Of a DNA stretch of 64,000 bases, positions 49,120-57,954 are shown piece after piece. Source of the DNA: Sphingomonas sp. Leaf21 (lineage in GTDB: Bacteria > Pseudomonadota > Alphaproteobacteria > Sphingomonadales > Sphingomonadaceae); NCBI RefSeq assembly GCF_916858675.1, contig NZ_CAKASM010000010.1, forward strand, positions 45,760 through 109,759. Reading direction: 5' to 3'. Position 1 is the first letter of the stretch; each line of letters opens with the position of its first letter. The position numbers and the translations under genes were made by a program. The notes beneath the pieces were generated by a model. The model was given only the letters and a program-made list of their open reading frames with translations. It was not told the DNA's origin and did no database searches.

Positions 49120-50589
49120 TCAGATGGTCCATCGCTGGTTTGTGCCGGTATTGCATTCATACTGCTTTAGCCGGGTGCTGTTTTCAGTGGAGCCCGCCGG
49201 AACATCAAGGCACTTGCCCGAGTGTCGCGCCACGAGCTGAAAGTATAACCCAACCGCGCGGAGTTGCCACTGCTGATTTGAGCCACTAGAGCAAGTATAC
49301 TGCGCCACCTTCGCGCCGTCAGCGTTCGAGGCGCCGATGACGTCCAGGCACTTGCCTGTCAATCCCGACACGAATTGGTAGTAGCCGTTGCCGACATCCC
49401 GCAACGACCAGCGCTGATTCGCCCCCGCCCCACAGGTGTATTGAGTGACTTCGGCACCGTTCGCGGTCGAGCCTCCAGCAATATCAGCACATTTGCCTGA
49501 ATTCTGGTTGATGAGCGAGCCTGTCCCGATACCGCCGTCACCGCTCACAGCGTCGCCGAACGCGTAGCGCAGCCGGACTCCGCCATTAGGGTTACGCAGC
49601 GCCAAGTTGAGATCGGTTCCGGTGCCGCTCTTGGCAAACATCGAGTACCAGTCGTAGCCGATCGCGCCCGGCTTGCCGCCGAGTGCCGGCCAGTACGATC
49701 CGCCCATGGCGTTTTCGCGCATCACCTGCGTCAGCGCGCGGATGTGCCTCACGAAGTTATTGGTGCTGTTCGGGTCGCGATAGTTGAGCCCGCTATTCAT
49801 GGGAGCACCAAACTCCGTTACGACCGCACGGGAAGCGCAATTGCCCAGACGATTGATGACGCTCGAGCGCCACCCATCATAGGTGTTGGTGCCGAAGAAG
49901 AAGGCATAATGGTGGAACGAGAACAAGGTATCGGAGAAACGGGGATCACTGCAAACCTCTCGCAGGTCGTTACTATAACCGGTGCCACCGATCAGCACCC
50001 GGCCGCGCACCGCCGCCGAATGCGTCGAAAGCCAGTTCGCCGCGAAGTTCCGCCAATCCGTCGGCGAATAGCCGTGAGGCTCGTTCATCGGTTCGAAGTA
50101 GACTAAATTATTTGAGCCGTACTGGCTGATCACGGTCGACCACATTGCGTTGTACGCAGCCAGATTGCTGACACGTCCTCCCGAGGCGGCACCGTCCTCC
50201 CAATAGGCGAGGATGACTTTCCAGCCGCGCGCCGTCGCGGCGTCGATCGCGCCGCGATAATTATTCCACCAGGCGGAGCTGATCGTATGGGTGTTGATGG
50301 GCAGGCGTATGGTGTTGATACCAAGAGACGACTGCATGTCGTCATACAGCGCGTTGGCCTTCGCCTGGACGGTGGCGTAGCTATCGGTGCTTGCTAGTCC
50401 GTCGATCACCAGCGGGCTCTTGCTGAAGTTGTCGCCCGGTTGTGCCCAGTTCATCCCGCGGAACTGCGATGTTGTCGCCGCAGCGGGCGTCGCAAAGCCC
50501 AAAAAAGCTAATAGTATAGCAAATAGGGTGCCAATAAGGGGGCGCCCGATACAACGCCGTTGGGCTATTTCTAAAGAAGATAATGCCAT
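49120..50589 (-). CDS. secreted GH5-type endoglycosidase with C-terminal ricin-type lectin (CBM13)
   Basis: 489 residues: signal peptide (to about 37, ending ATPAAA), a GH5-like TIM barrel (FRGMNWAQPGDNF, NTIRLPINTHTISSAWW, LVYFEPMNEPHGYSP with acid/base Glu, SFHHYAFFFG, RAVVTEFGAPMNSG with nucleophile Glu) and, from about 355, a ricin B trefoil with three repeats marked by GKCADIAGGS/NQRWSL, GKCLDVIGAS/NQQWQL and GKCLDVPAGS/NQRWTI (the QxW motifs). Likely a beta-glucanase or mannanase anchored to sugar by the lectin; exact substrate not determinable. It is solitary, bordered by IS debris. Confidence 0.9.
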   Translation of the reverse strand: MALSSLEIAQRRCIGRPLIGTLFAILLAFLGFATPAAATTSQFRGMNWAQPGDNFSKSPLVIDGLASTDSYATVQAKANALYDDMQSSLGINTIRLPINTHTISSAWWNNYRGAIDAATARGWKVILAYWEDGAASGGRVSNLAAYNAMWSTVISQYGSNNLVYFEPMNEPHGYSPTDWRNFAANWLSTHSAAVRGRVLIGGTGYSNDLREVCSDPRFSDTLFSFHHYAFFFGTNTYDGWRSSVINRLGNCASRAVVTEFGAPMNSGLNYRDPNSTNNFVRHIRALTQVMRENAMGGSYWPALGGKPGAIGYDWYSMFAKSGTGTDLNLALRNPNGGVRLRYAFGDAVSGDGGIGTGSLINQNSGKCADIAGGSTANGAEVTQYTCGAGANQRWSLRDVGNGYYQFVSGLTGKCLDVIGASNADGAKVAQYTCSSGSNQQWQLRAVGLYFQLVARHSGKCLDVPAGSTENSTRLKQYECNTGTNQRWTI

Positions 50590-50673
50590 TTTCTCGCCTC
50601 TCTCTAAAGCTTTGCTTTATTTTCCTTTGATGGGAACGCTATTTACTCGACTAAGAAGGTAATCGGCAGATGC

Positions 50674-51228
50674 TTAAATCTCGTGCTTCAAAAACAGCAG
50701 GACGGCGGTGTCATCGCCCTGCGTCTTAAATTGGTCCGGGCCGGGTGAATAACCCAGAGCGAAGATCGCGTCGTAGAAGCTGACCGATCGAAAATACCCC
50801 CCCCGCGGTCCATCGATAGCTGTGGGCATGTCACCAGATATGCGACAGGTTAGCCCAGCGCATAAGATGACCGGGGAACGCAGACCTGGTAACGTCGTCT
50901 TGACGATGTCGCGAAGGCGGACTTCATCGCTTGCGGCACGCTGATCCCGAGGGCTAGCTGCCATCTCCTTCTCCATTAAGGCGACCTCATCCGCAGGCGG
51001 GGGCGGCATAGCTCGAATGCCACCTCGGATCTGAATGCTGTCGGTCGTCCTCACCGGCGCGGCTCCATGAACCACGGTAATCGAGTCGGTGTCGGTAGAC
51101 CTGTCATCGGTCCCACGCCGGACCAGGAAGGTGACGCAAACGATCGCCAGCGTGATACTGGCGATGACCGCTCCGATCGATAACGATCCGCGCCTTTGGG
51201 CCGGCCCAAGCATTAAATCGTCAACCAT
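50674..51228 (-). CDS. hypothetical single-span membrane protein
   Basis: 184 residues with one N-terminal membrane helix (SIGAVIASITLAIVCVTFLV, about 17-36), then a polar linker (about 40-105) and a small globular C-terminus with a CAGLTCRISGD segment whose two Cys could pair. I do not recognise the family. Codon use and GC match coding DNA of this region. It is preceded by no clear operon partner; the GH5 gene lies 84 bp downstream on the same strand. Confidence 0.6.
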   Translation of the reverse strand: MVDDLMLGPAQRRGSLSIGAVIASITLAIVCVTFLVRRGTDDRSTDTDSITVVHGAAPVRTTDSIQIRGGIRAMPPPPADEVALMEKEMAASPRDQRAASDEVRLRDIVKTTLPGLRSPVILCAGLTCRISGDMPTAIDGPRGGYFRSVSFYDAIFALGYSPGPDQFKTQGDDTAVLLFLKHEI

Positions 51229-51686
51229 CGACTATTTGCGCCGCCGCAGCACGGGGAGACGAAAGCAGCTGGAGCGAAATCCGCGCCACCCATGATTAAG
51301 GGGAAATTCGGGGAGTGAGCCATGAATGTAGAGCTGAAAAAAGACATGCCAGTCCCCTAAATTAGCAGCCGAACTTAGGCCGGCTTTATCAGAATATGAC
51401 CGAAAAGCTATCACGGTGCAAGAACATATACTACATATCTAGCGGCAGAATCCCTGATCCAAGGGGGCAATAGTAAAAGGGTATGAATCTATATGCCAAA
51501 TATCATATGATTTGCACTCGTCGAAATCACTGGTGATCAGCGCATCGATCGAGTGAGGCTCCGTGACCCGATTGGCTTTGCTATCGGCGCGGCACCGAAT
51601 TCGATTTTCGCGGTCGTAAGCTCTGCCTGCTATGATTCGATACCCAATTTGGCTCACGCTCCGGGCGTGTTAGCGAAGGCACGAAA
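51229..51686. other. 458 bp without a recognisable gene
   Basis: Lower-GC, broken frames. One minus-strand frame at 51439-51657 (72 codons) could be a small gene or a fragment, but has no ribosome binding site I trust and no recognised motif. Confidence 0.4.
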
Positions 51687-51893
51687 TCAGTCACATGCAT
51701 TATATGCGAGGTGTAGGAGCGCAACAATCAAGTAAATGCCAAACGCGACAACGGTTAAGGGGTTTCTCGCCTGGCCGGTCAGAATGCAATACAGAAGGAG
51801 GAACCAAGCCGGATAGGCGGCTATAAGTGTTGCCCCTTTTAGCCATAGGGGAAGCGGCCGCCACCAGCCTTTGAAAAATGCAATGAGTTTCAT
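51687..51893 (-). CDS. small two-helix membrane protein, unknown
   Basis: 68 residues from ATG 51893 (MKLIAFFKGWWRPLPLWLKG), with two hydrophobic segments (ATLIAAYPAWFLLLYCIL and PLTVVAFGIYLIVALLHLAY). No family recognised. A longer frame to 51953 is possible but adds polar sequence with no initiation signal. Judged likely coding from the amphipathic then hydrophobic pattern only. Confidence 0.45.
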   Translation of the reverse strand: MKLIAFFKGWWRPLPLWLKGATLIAAYPAWFLLLYCILTGQARNPLTVVAFGIYLIVALLHLAYNACD

Positions 51894-51956
51894 GCTTCGA
51901 TCTAACCGTAAACTGGAGCCGATTGACGCCGGATCCGTCAGAATATGGCTCATAAA

Positions 51957-52140
51957 CTAGCAGCCCACAAGAATGTGTATGACAGATTCAAGGGCGGATG
52001 GTGTAGGAAAATGGTTATCGATGCGGAAATAGTCGGACCTATATGCCAAATTCAGGAATATTTTACGGACGTCGCGTCCCCCTGCGGCAAGCAACGCATC
52101 GACCGCATGTTTTAAAGATCGGCGGTAGTGAACGCCGTCC
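51957..52140 (-). pseudogene. C-terminal fragment of an unknown protein
   Basis: Minus-strand frame ending at 51957 reads LKHAVDALLAAGGRDVRKIF, LNLAYRSDYFRIDNHFPTPS and ALESVIHILVGC. Upstream the frame runs into antisense IS3 sequence, so an original N-terminus is missing. Not recognised. Confidence 0.35.
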
Positions 52141-52179
52141 TCCAGAGACCGGATCGCGAGCTTGAACGTCAGGGTGCGG

Positions 52180-52440
52180 GCATTCAGCCGATTGCGAGCA
52201 GAACATCGACTGGTGGAATGCATCTCCGGTGCGGCGGACCAGCCCGGCGGTATCGTGAGGAGCGGCTGATGGTGCGCACGCGTGGCGGCCGCAAGCGCGC
52301 GCTTGGGACGCGAGCCCCTATGGCGATCCCGCAAGGACTCAAACAGCACTGGTCTCTCGACTTGGACGGCGGGAACGCCTGCCTCGGTTTCCAAGCCCAG
52401 GTCCACCCTGCGCTAAGGCCGGCATTTTCAACACGATCGC
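52180..52440 (+). pseudogene. IS3-family orfB fragment
   Basis: The plus strand encodes RRYREERLMVRTRGGRKRAL, GTRAPMAIPQGLKQHWSLDL, the linker and start of the integrase core of an IS3 orfB (normally GTRAPM-IPQ--NQRWSLDFVSD), then unrelated short sequence to a stop at about 52450. No ends found. It abuts the promoter region of the following receptor operon. Confidence 0.7.
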
Positions 52441-52664
52441 CCAAGAGTTGACATTCGGTCCCCGCTCCGGCCTTCGGTTCTGCTTCGCTCAACCTACGCC
52501 CGGCAATGGCGGCGGAGGCGACAATACAATAATTAGCTATCCGGACGGACCGGTGGAGGTTGCTCAGCCTGCGCTATCCCGCAAAAAAACTCACGCTTCC
52601 GAGTGTCACTTTTTCGTAATCGTCCGTCAAACATGGTGGAGCGACTTTTGCAGTCGCTGCCGCT

Positions 52665-52675
52665 GGGGGGGGGGG
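52665..52675 (+). repeat. poly-G tract (11 nt) before the STN receptor start
   Basis: Eleven consecutive G residues end 15 bp before the receptor ATG at 52691, in the place where the ribosome binding site or promoter spacer should be. Such tracts change length by slipped-strand mispairing and in other bacteria switch surface receptors on and off; whether this one does is untested. Confidence 0.9.
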
Positions 52676-52690
52676 ACGACTGTGGACGCA

Positions 52691-55225
52691 ATGTGGAGCA
52701 AGCAACTTCGGGGAGCGACGAGCGCAATGATCGCCATAATGGCAGGATCAACGCCTGCTTTCGCTGCTGAAAAGACTGTACACTTCAACATTTTCCAAGG
52801 TGCTTTGGGTGAGGCCCTCATCTCGATCGCCGCGCAGTCGGGCCGGCGCATTGTATTCGATCCGTCCATTGTCGAAGGTCGCACCGTCCCAGGGCTGCAG
52901 GGCGCAATGTCGGCCGACGCCGCGCTTCGGCAAGTGCTGCAGGGTAGCGGACTTTCCGCGCGACCGGACAAGTCGGGGAACTGGATCGTCGTTCGCGACC
53001 TCGCTCCGGACCAGATCTCCGCAGGCGGAAAGGTGCTGGGCACGGTTCGGGTGGCGGCAAGCACGTCCGAAAACGCTGACGTGGGTGCTAACGGGAGCAG
53101 CGATCCGATCGCAACGGAGGGCACCAAGAGCTATACGACGAACGGCGCAATCGTCGCGTCCAAGCGTGCGCTGGCGCTAAAGGACACGCCCGCTGCGGTA
53201 TCGGTGGTGACGCGGCAACAACTCGACGACCGCGTGATCACCGGGTTCAACGCGGGACTCGACGTCCTGCCTGGCGTCACTTCGACGGGCGGCATACTCA
53301 CGTCTCGCGGCTACAGCATCACCAACATCCAGATCGACGGGGGATCGCCACTGGCGATCGGGACCACCCAGAACTTCGCATCGCGATACACCGTACTCGA
53401 CGACCTTTCGATCTATGACAGCATAAGCATGCAGCGTGGCTCCGCCGGAACGTTTACAGGCGTGGGGAGCGCCAGCGGCTCCGTGAGCCTGGAACGCAAG
53501 CGCCCGCTCGATCATGCCGCGTTGGAAGCCACCCTGCAGGCTGGATCATGGAACAATTTCCGCGGCATCGTGGACGTGTCGTCGCCAGTGCTGCTGGACG
53601 GACTGGTCAAGGCTCGTGGGGTGTTCACCGCGCAGAGCAACGATTTCTTCTATGACACCGCGCATCGGAAATTTTGGCAGCTCTATTTGAATACCGAAGT
53701 GCAGCCAGCGCCATCGACGAGAATCAATATCGGCGGAAAGATCAGCTATCAGCGTAGTACGCCTTTTTTCGGGCTTCCCGCAAATGACAAGGGGCAGTTG
53801 CTGGACCTGCCACGTGCCACATGCCTGTGCACGCCTTGGAGCTATTCATCGACAAAAACGCGAGAAATATTTGCGCAACTTGCCCAGAAAATCGGGCAAA
53901 GCTGGACGTTCAAAGTGAACTCGTCGTTCAACTGGCAGAACGGAAATGCCGATGCGTTTAACTTTGGGAACACGCCGGGTACGATCGGTGTAACGCCAGG
54001 CGGGCCTAACCAGGGCGTTTTGACGGTCACGCGCGGCCCGACGACGTCCAATCAGCAGATCATCGATTCATTCATCGACGGCACCTTCCATGTCCTGGGG
54101 GTGAAGGTCGACCTGACCGCTGGCGGCAACTCCCAGTCCATCACCCAGCGTACGGTCGTTCCGCTCAAAACGTTTTTCCTTAGGAACTACACGGTCGTGC
54201 CGTTCGACCCCAACGCGTTTCCTCCGATTCCCGCGGGGGCAACGCCGGGTTTCACGGGGAGATCCTTCCCCCGTTCTAGTCAACGGCAGCTGGGAATTTA
54301 TGGATCATTGCGAATTTCACCAGCTGACTGGCTGCATTTGACAATATCCGACCGCTATTCAAAGTTCGACCTCAATCTGACCTCCCGGGCGCCTTCCGGG
54401 AGTGAGCGCTACACGGCGATCAGCTACGACAATCTTACCGTACCGAACCTCGGCCTAGTTGTCGATCTGACGAAGCGGTTTTCAGCCTACGCAAACTACA
54501 ACACCATCTTCGACCGGGCGAACTATGTCACCGCGCAGGGGGCTTACCTGCCACCCATGGTCGGCAAGAACATCGAGGGCGGCCTGAAGGGCACGTTCGC
54601 GGGCGGTGCCCTGAACGTGGCGGGATCGTTGTTCTACATCGAAACCAATAACACGCCCGTTTTCGATCCCAGCACCTTCCTGCCGAACAATGCGACTACC
54701 GGTGCGAGTTGCTGCTATCGCATCGATGGATCCTATCAGACCAGCACCGGCGGAGAACTCCAGGCTCAAGGCGCCCTGACGGCCCGTCTGAAGATTGATG
54801 CGTCCTATACCTATACCCAGCTCGGACAGCGGCCCGGCCCGGCGGCAAGCGCGTCGTCGGGCTTTCCGGCGCAGCGCATCACGCCCGAACATCTGATCAA
54901 GATCTGGACCGCCTGGCAGCCGCCTGTCCTGGACGATGCCCTCACCATCGGCGGCGGCCTGCACGCCGAGACGTCAATCAACCCCTGGAGTGCTCTGTCC
55001 ACGTTCTCGAACGGCGCATTCACCAACGCGTACATCCCGACCAACAGGCCGGGTTATGTCCGGGGAGACCTGATGGTCAAATACCAGATCGACGATAACG
55101 TGGATCTGCAGGTCAACCTGAACAACGTTACAGACACGAAGTACTATGCGATCGTGAACAATGCCGGGCTGAACTTCTACGGAGAGCCCCGATCGGTGAT
55201 GTTCACGCTTCGAGGTACGTTGTGA
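52691..55225 (+). CDS. TonB-dependent receptor with STN signalling domain (FusA/YddB-like position)
   Basis: 844 residues: signal peptide (MWSKQLRGATSAMIAIMAGS...AFA), an STN (secretin/TonB short N-terminal) domain at about 27-85 (HFNIFQGALGEALISIAAQS, VEGRTVPGLQGAMSADAALR), plug at about 130-235 (DTPAAVSVVTRQQLDDRVIT, LDVLPGVTSTGG, RGYSITNIQIDGGSPL, YDSISMQRGSAGTFTG) and a barrel ending YGEPRSVMFTLRGTL. The STN domain signals to a FecR-type protein, and a FecI/FecR pair is encoded at the end of the same run. ATG 52691 fits the signal peptide; GTG 52682 is an alternative. First gene of an eight-gene import cluster. Confidence 0.93.
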   Translation: MWSKQLRGATSAMIAIMAGSTPAFAAEKTVHFNIFQGALGEALISIAAQSGRRIVFDPSIVEGRTVPGLQGAMSADAALRQVLQGSGLSARPDKSGNWIVVRDLAPDQISAGGKVLGTVRVAASTSENADVGANGSSDPIATEGTKSYTTNGAIVASKRALALKDTPAAVSVVTRQQLDDRVITGFNAGLDVLPGVTSTGGILTSRGYSITNIQIDGGSPLAIGTTQNFASRYTVLDDLSIYDSISMQRGSAGTFTGVGSASGSVSLERKRPLDHAALEATLQAGSWNNFRGIVDVSSPVLLDGLVKARGVFTAQSNDFFYDTAHRKFWQLYLNTEVQPAPSTRINIGGKISYQRSTPFFGLPANDKGQLLDLPRATCLCTPWSYSSTKTREIFAQLAQKIGQSWTFKVNSSFNWQNGNADAFNFGNTPGTIGVTPGGPNQGVLTVTRGPTTSNQQIIDSFIDGTFHVLGVKVDLTAGGNSQSITQRTVVPLKTFFLRNYTVVPFDPNAFPPIPAGATPGFTGRSFPRSSQRQLGIYGSLRISPADWLHLTISDRYSKFDLNLTSRAPSGSERYTAISYDNLTVPNLGLVVDLTKRFSAYANYNTIFDRANYVTAQGAYLPPMVGKNIEGGLKGTFAGGALNVAGSLFYIETNNTPVFDPSTFLPNNATTGASCCYRIDGSYQTSTGGELQAQGALTARLKIDASYTYTQLGQRPGPAASASSGFPAQRITPEHLIKIWTAWQPPVLDDALTIGGGLHAETSINPWSALSTFSNGAFTNAYIPTNRPGYVRGDLMVKYQIDDNVDLQVNLNNVTDTKYYAIVNNAGLNFYGEPRSVMFTLRGTL

Positions 55226-55233
55226 GGCACGAC

Positions 55234-57954
55234 ATGTCGACGATACCGAAGGGGGTGGATACGGTTCGGGGATGGCGTCTGCGCGTGCCCGACATCATGC
55301 CACTGATCGAGGCGCGCCACACCTTCCAGCGCCATATTCTGTCGAACGGACTGACGGTGCTCTTGCAGCCCGACACGACGACGTCCCTTGCCCACATCTC
55401 GGTGGCATACCGGGTCGGATCGATGGACGAACGGCCAGGGCAGAGCGGCCTGGCGCATTTTCTCGAACACATGATGTTCGCGGGCACCCGGGCCCTGCCG
55501 GGCAGCTACATGACGCGAATGCTGGACGCCGGCGCGACCCAGGTAAACGCGATGACTATGCGGGATATCACCCGGTACTTCCAGACGGTGCCGTCCCATG
55601 TTGTCGAACTGGCGCTGTTCGCCGAGGCAGACCGCATGGCCGACTTCGCAAACAGTCTGGATCCCGCCATCATCGAACGTGAACGCCAGGTGGTGATCGA
55701 GGAGAAGCGCGAGAACGAGGGGCGTCCCCTCGGCCGGCTAAATCAATGGCTTTCCGAAGGAATGCTATCCGCCGGGCATCCATATCGGCATCCCGTGATC
55801 GGCCATGCCACGGATATCGCACATTATACGGCCGAGTCGCTGCGGGAATGGCACGCCACCCATTACAGCCCCTGTAACGCGGTGCTGGTGGTCACCGGCG
55901 GGTTCGACGTAGAACCGACGTTCGCCTTGATCGAACGCTTTTTCGGGGTGATCCCCGGTGGAATGATGCCCCCGAGAACGGAGGCGCGGGTGGAGGCGCC
56001 TCCCGTCCAGAGCGTCGTCCGGGCATATGACTGGATCGACGGACCGGGCTTTCATGTCCAGACGTGGAATACCGCGTCCGCGGTCGCCTCGCCGCGTGAA
56101 AACCTTGCCCTTTCGCTGGCCGCGGACCTGATCGGCAGCGGAACGGCGAGCCCACTGCACCGGAAACTGGTCAACGGACTCGGGTTGGCGAGTGCCGCCG
56201 CCGTGACGCTGACCCCGGGGCGGGCCAACGGCATGGTGATGGCCCAGGCGACCCTGGCGACCGAAGGCGCGCGCCTTGAGGGACAGATAGACGACGTCAT
56301 CGACGCGTTCGTCTCGACCCCTGTCGATGCCGAGCATCTGGACCGGCTTCGGATCAGGCGGCTTGTCACTGCGACCCGTTCGATGAGCGAATTCGAGCAG
56401 GTGGCGGCGCGCCTTTGCAGCAGCGAGGCATTCTATGGCAATGCAGGCTGGTTCCTCGACGAAGCCAGGCTCGTCGCCGAAATGGACGAAAGCGAGATAC
56501 GTGCCGCGGCGGCCAAATGGCTCCGGCTGCCATCCATGACGCTGATCGTGCTTCCCCACGGGACGTATCCCGCTGTGACCGTCGGGGTTACGACCGTCCC
56601 CCAACCCGGCGATCCCGCAGTGACTCGTGTGAACGTCCCCGCATGGGAGGAGACCAGACTTAGAAACGGGACGCGGCTGCGCATCTCGCGCCGGCCAAAC
56701 GATCCCGCCTTCCACCTGCGCGTCCTCAGCGCCATGGGAAAAGGGAACGAACCAGAAGGCCTGGAGGGTTTGGCGTCGCTCGTCACATCCGTGCCCTTGA
56801 TCGGCGCAGGACCGGACGACGCCGCCGCTTTCGGAGAACGCGTTACGCGTGCCGGTTTGTCGGTGGCCATGAACGCCGCTTCGACGAATCTCTGGCTGGA
56901 CGTCAGCGGGCTGATTGCTGCGCTGCCCGCTGCGGCGGCAATCGCTGCAGACGCGATCCTGCGGCCTCGCTATGGTTCGAACGACTATGAACGGCGCGTC
57001 GCGGTGCTCGCTACGGAAGCAAGGGGTGCAAGTGCCCCCGGCCAGAAAGCGCAGCGCGAACTATACGCATTGCTTCTTGGCGACCGCCACCGTCTCGCCG
57101 CAGTCGCTGGAGCATCGCCCAACCTCATCGACAATCTGACCGTTCCCACGGTTACTGATTTTCATGCGCAGGCATGGGACCCAGCGAGCACGGTGGTGCT
57201 GCTGGCCGGCGACGTGGACGTCACCGAAGTCTGCGAGATGTTCGACGACATGATGGAGGGCTGGGCATCGACCCATGTGCCGGCGCTGACCCAGCGGCTC
57301 GATGTTTCGCCCGCAACGCCAGGCATTCGCATCGTCGAATCTTCGGGCGATGCCGTCGCAGTAACCTTGGCCTGGATCGCCCCGATCGAAGGCCTGGCTG
57401 ACGAAGCTGCATTGGGATGCCTGGTCCATGCCCTGGCCGGCGATTTCGGGTCGCGCGCCAATGCGCTTCTTCGCGAAAAGCGAGGCCTGACCTACGGCGT
57501 CAATGGCAGCGCTGGTCAACCGACGCCCGGTATTGGGCCAATGAGTGCGCGGATCACCACGAACGTGTCGCTGGACGCGGTTGGTGAGGCGGTTCGCGCC
57601 ATAGAGGATCTGCTCGCCGGACTTCGTCAAGATGCCCCTCCAACCGATGCGGAGATCGAAGCTTTCCGCCGCCAGGAGCGTCAGCGACTATCCCGCCTGA
57701 ACGAAAACGCCGGAAGGGCGGTCTCCACAATGCAGGATCTGCATACGCGTGAGCGGGCAGGAAAGGGAGATTTGCATGCCTATCGCCATGCCGTCGAGGA
57801 ACTAAGCCCAGCGTTCCTAGCTGCGGCGGCGCTCCGCCTGCTGCCCGAGCGTGGCAGGCTGGCCGGAACGGTGTCGGGCAATCGCGACCTGATCGAAGCA
57901 AGTCTACGAGCGGCAGACCTTGCAACACCCGTGCTCGCTCCCCGGGCGGACTGA
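55234..57954 (+). CDS. M16-family zinc metalloprotease (PqqL/FusC-like)
   Basis: 906 residues, two M16 halves as in PqqL and FusC. The zinc motif HFLEH is at about 75-79, the third ligand Glu about 77 residues on in VVIEEKRENEGR; the second half has RREKRGLTYGVNGSAG-type sequence (ALLREKRGLTYG) that completes the substrate cavity. ATG 55234 has GAGG six bases upstream; GTG 55222 overlapping the receptor stop is possible. Neither start gives a hydrophobic signal peptide, unlike the periplasmic FusC/PqqL. Following a receptor and preceding an ABC transporter gene by one-base overlap, it probably digests an imported protein or peptide. Confidence 0.92.
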   Translation: MSTIPKGVDTVRGWRLRVPDIMPLIEARHTFQRHILSNGLTVLLQPDTTTSLAHISVAYRVGSMDERPGQSGLAHFLEHMMFAGTRALPGSYMTRMLDAGATQVNAMTMRDITRYFQTVPSHVVELALFAEADRMADFANSLDPAIIERERQVVIEEKRENEGRPLGRLNQWLSEGMLSAGHPYRHPVIGHATDIAHYTAESLREWHATHYSPCNAVLVVTGGFDVEPTFALIERFFGVIPGGMMPPRTEARVEAPPVQSVVRAYDWIDGPGFHVQTWNTASAVASPRENLALSLAADLIGSGTASPLHRKLVNGLGLASAAAVTLTPGRANGMVMAQATLATEGARLEGQIDDVIDAFVSTPVDAEHLDRLRIRRLVTATRSMSEFEQVAARLCSSEAFYGNAGWFLDEARLVAEMDESEIRAAAAKWLRLPSMTLIVLPHGTYPAVTVGVTTVPQPGDPAVTRVNVPAWEETRLRNGTRLRISRRPNDPAFHLRVLSAMGKGNEPEGLEGLASLVTSVPLIGAGPDDAAAFGERVTRAGLSVAMNAASTNLWLDVSGLIAALPAAAAIAADAILRPRYGSNDYERRVAVLATEARGASAPGQKAQRELYALLLGDRHRLAAVAGASPNLIDNLTVPTVTDFHAQAWDPASTVVLLAGDVDVTEVCEMFDDMMEGWASTHVPALTQRLDVSPATPGIRIVESSGDAVAVTLAWIAPIEGLADEAALGCLVHALAGDFGSRANALLREKRGLTYGVNGSAGQPTPGIGPMSARITTNVSLDAVGEAVRAIEDLLAGLRQDAPPTDAEIEAFRRQERQRLSRLNENAGRAVSTMQDLHTRERAGKGDLHAYRHAVEELSPAFLAAAALRLLPERGRLAGTVSGNRDLIEASLRAADLATPVLAPRAD

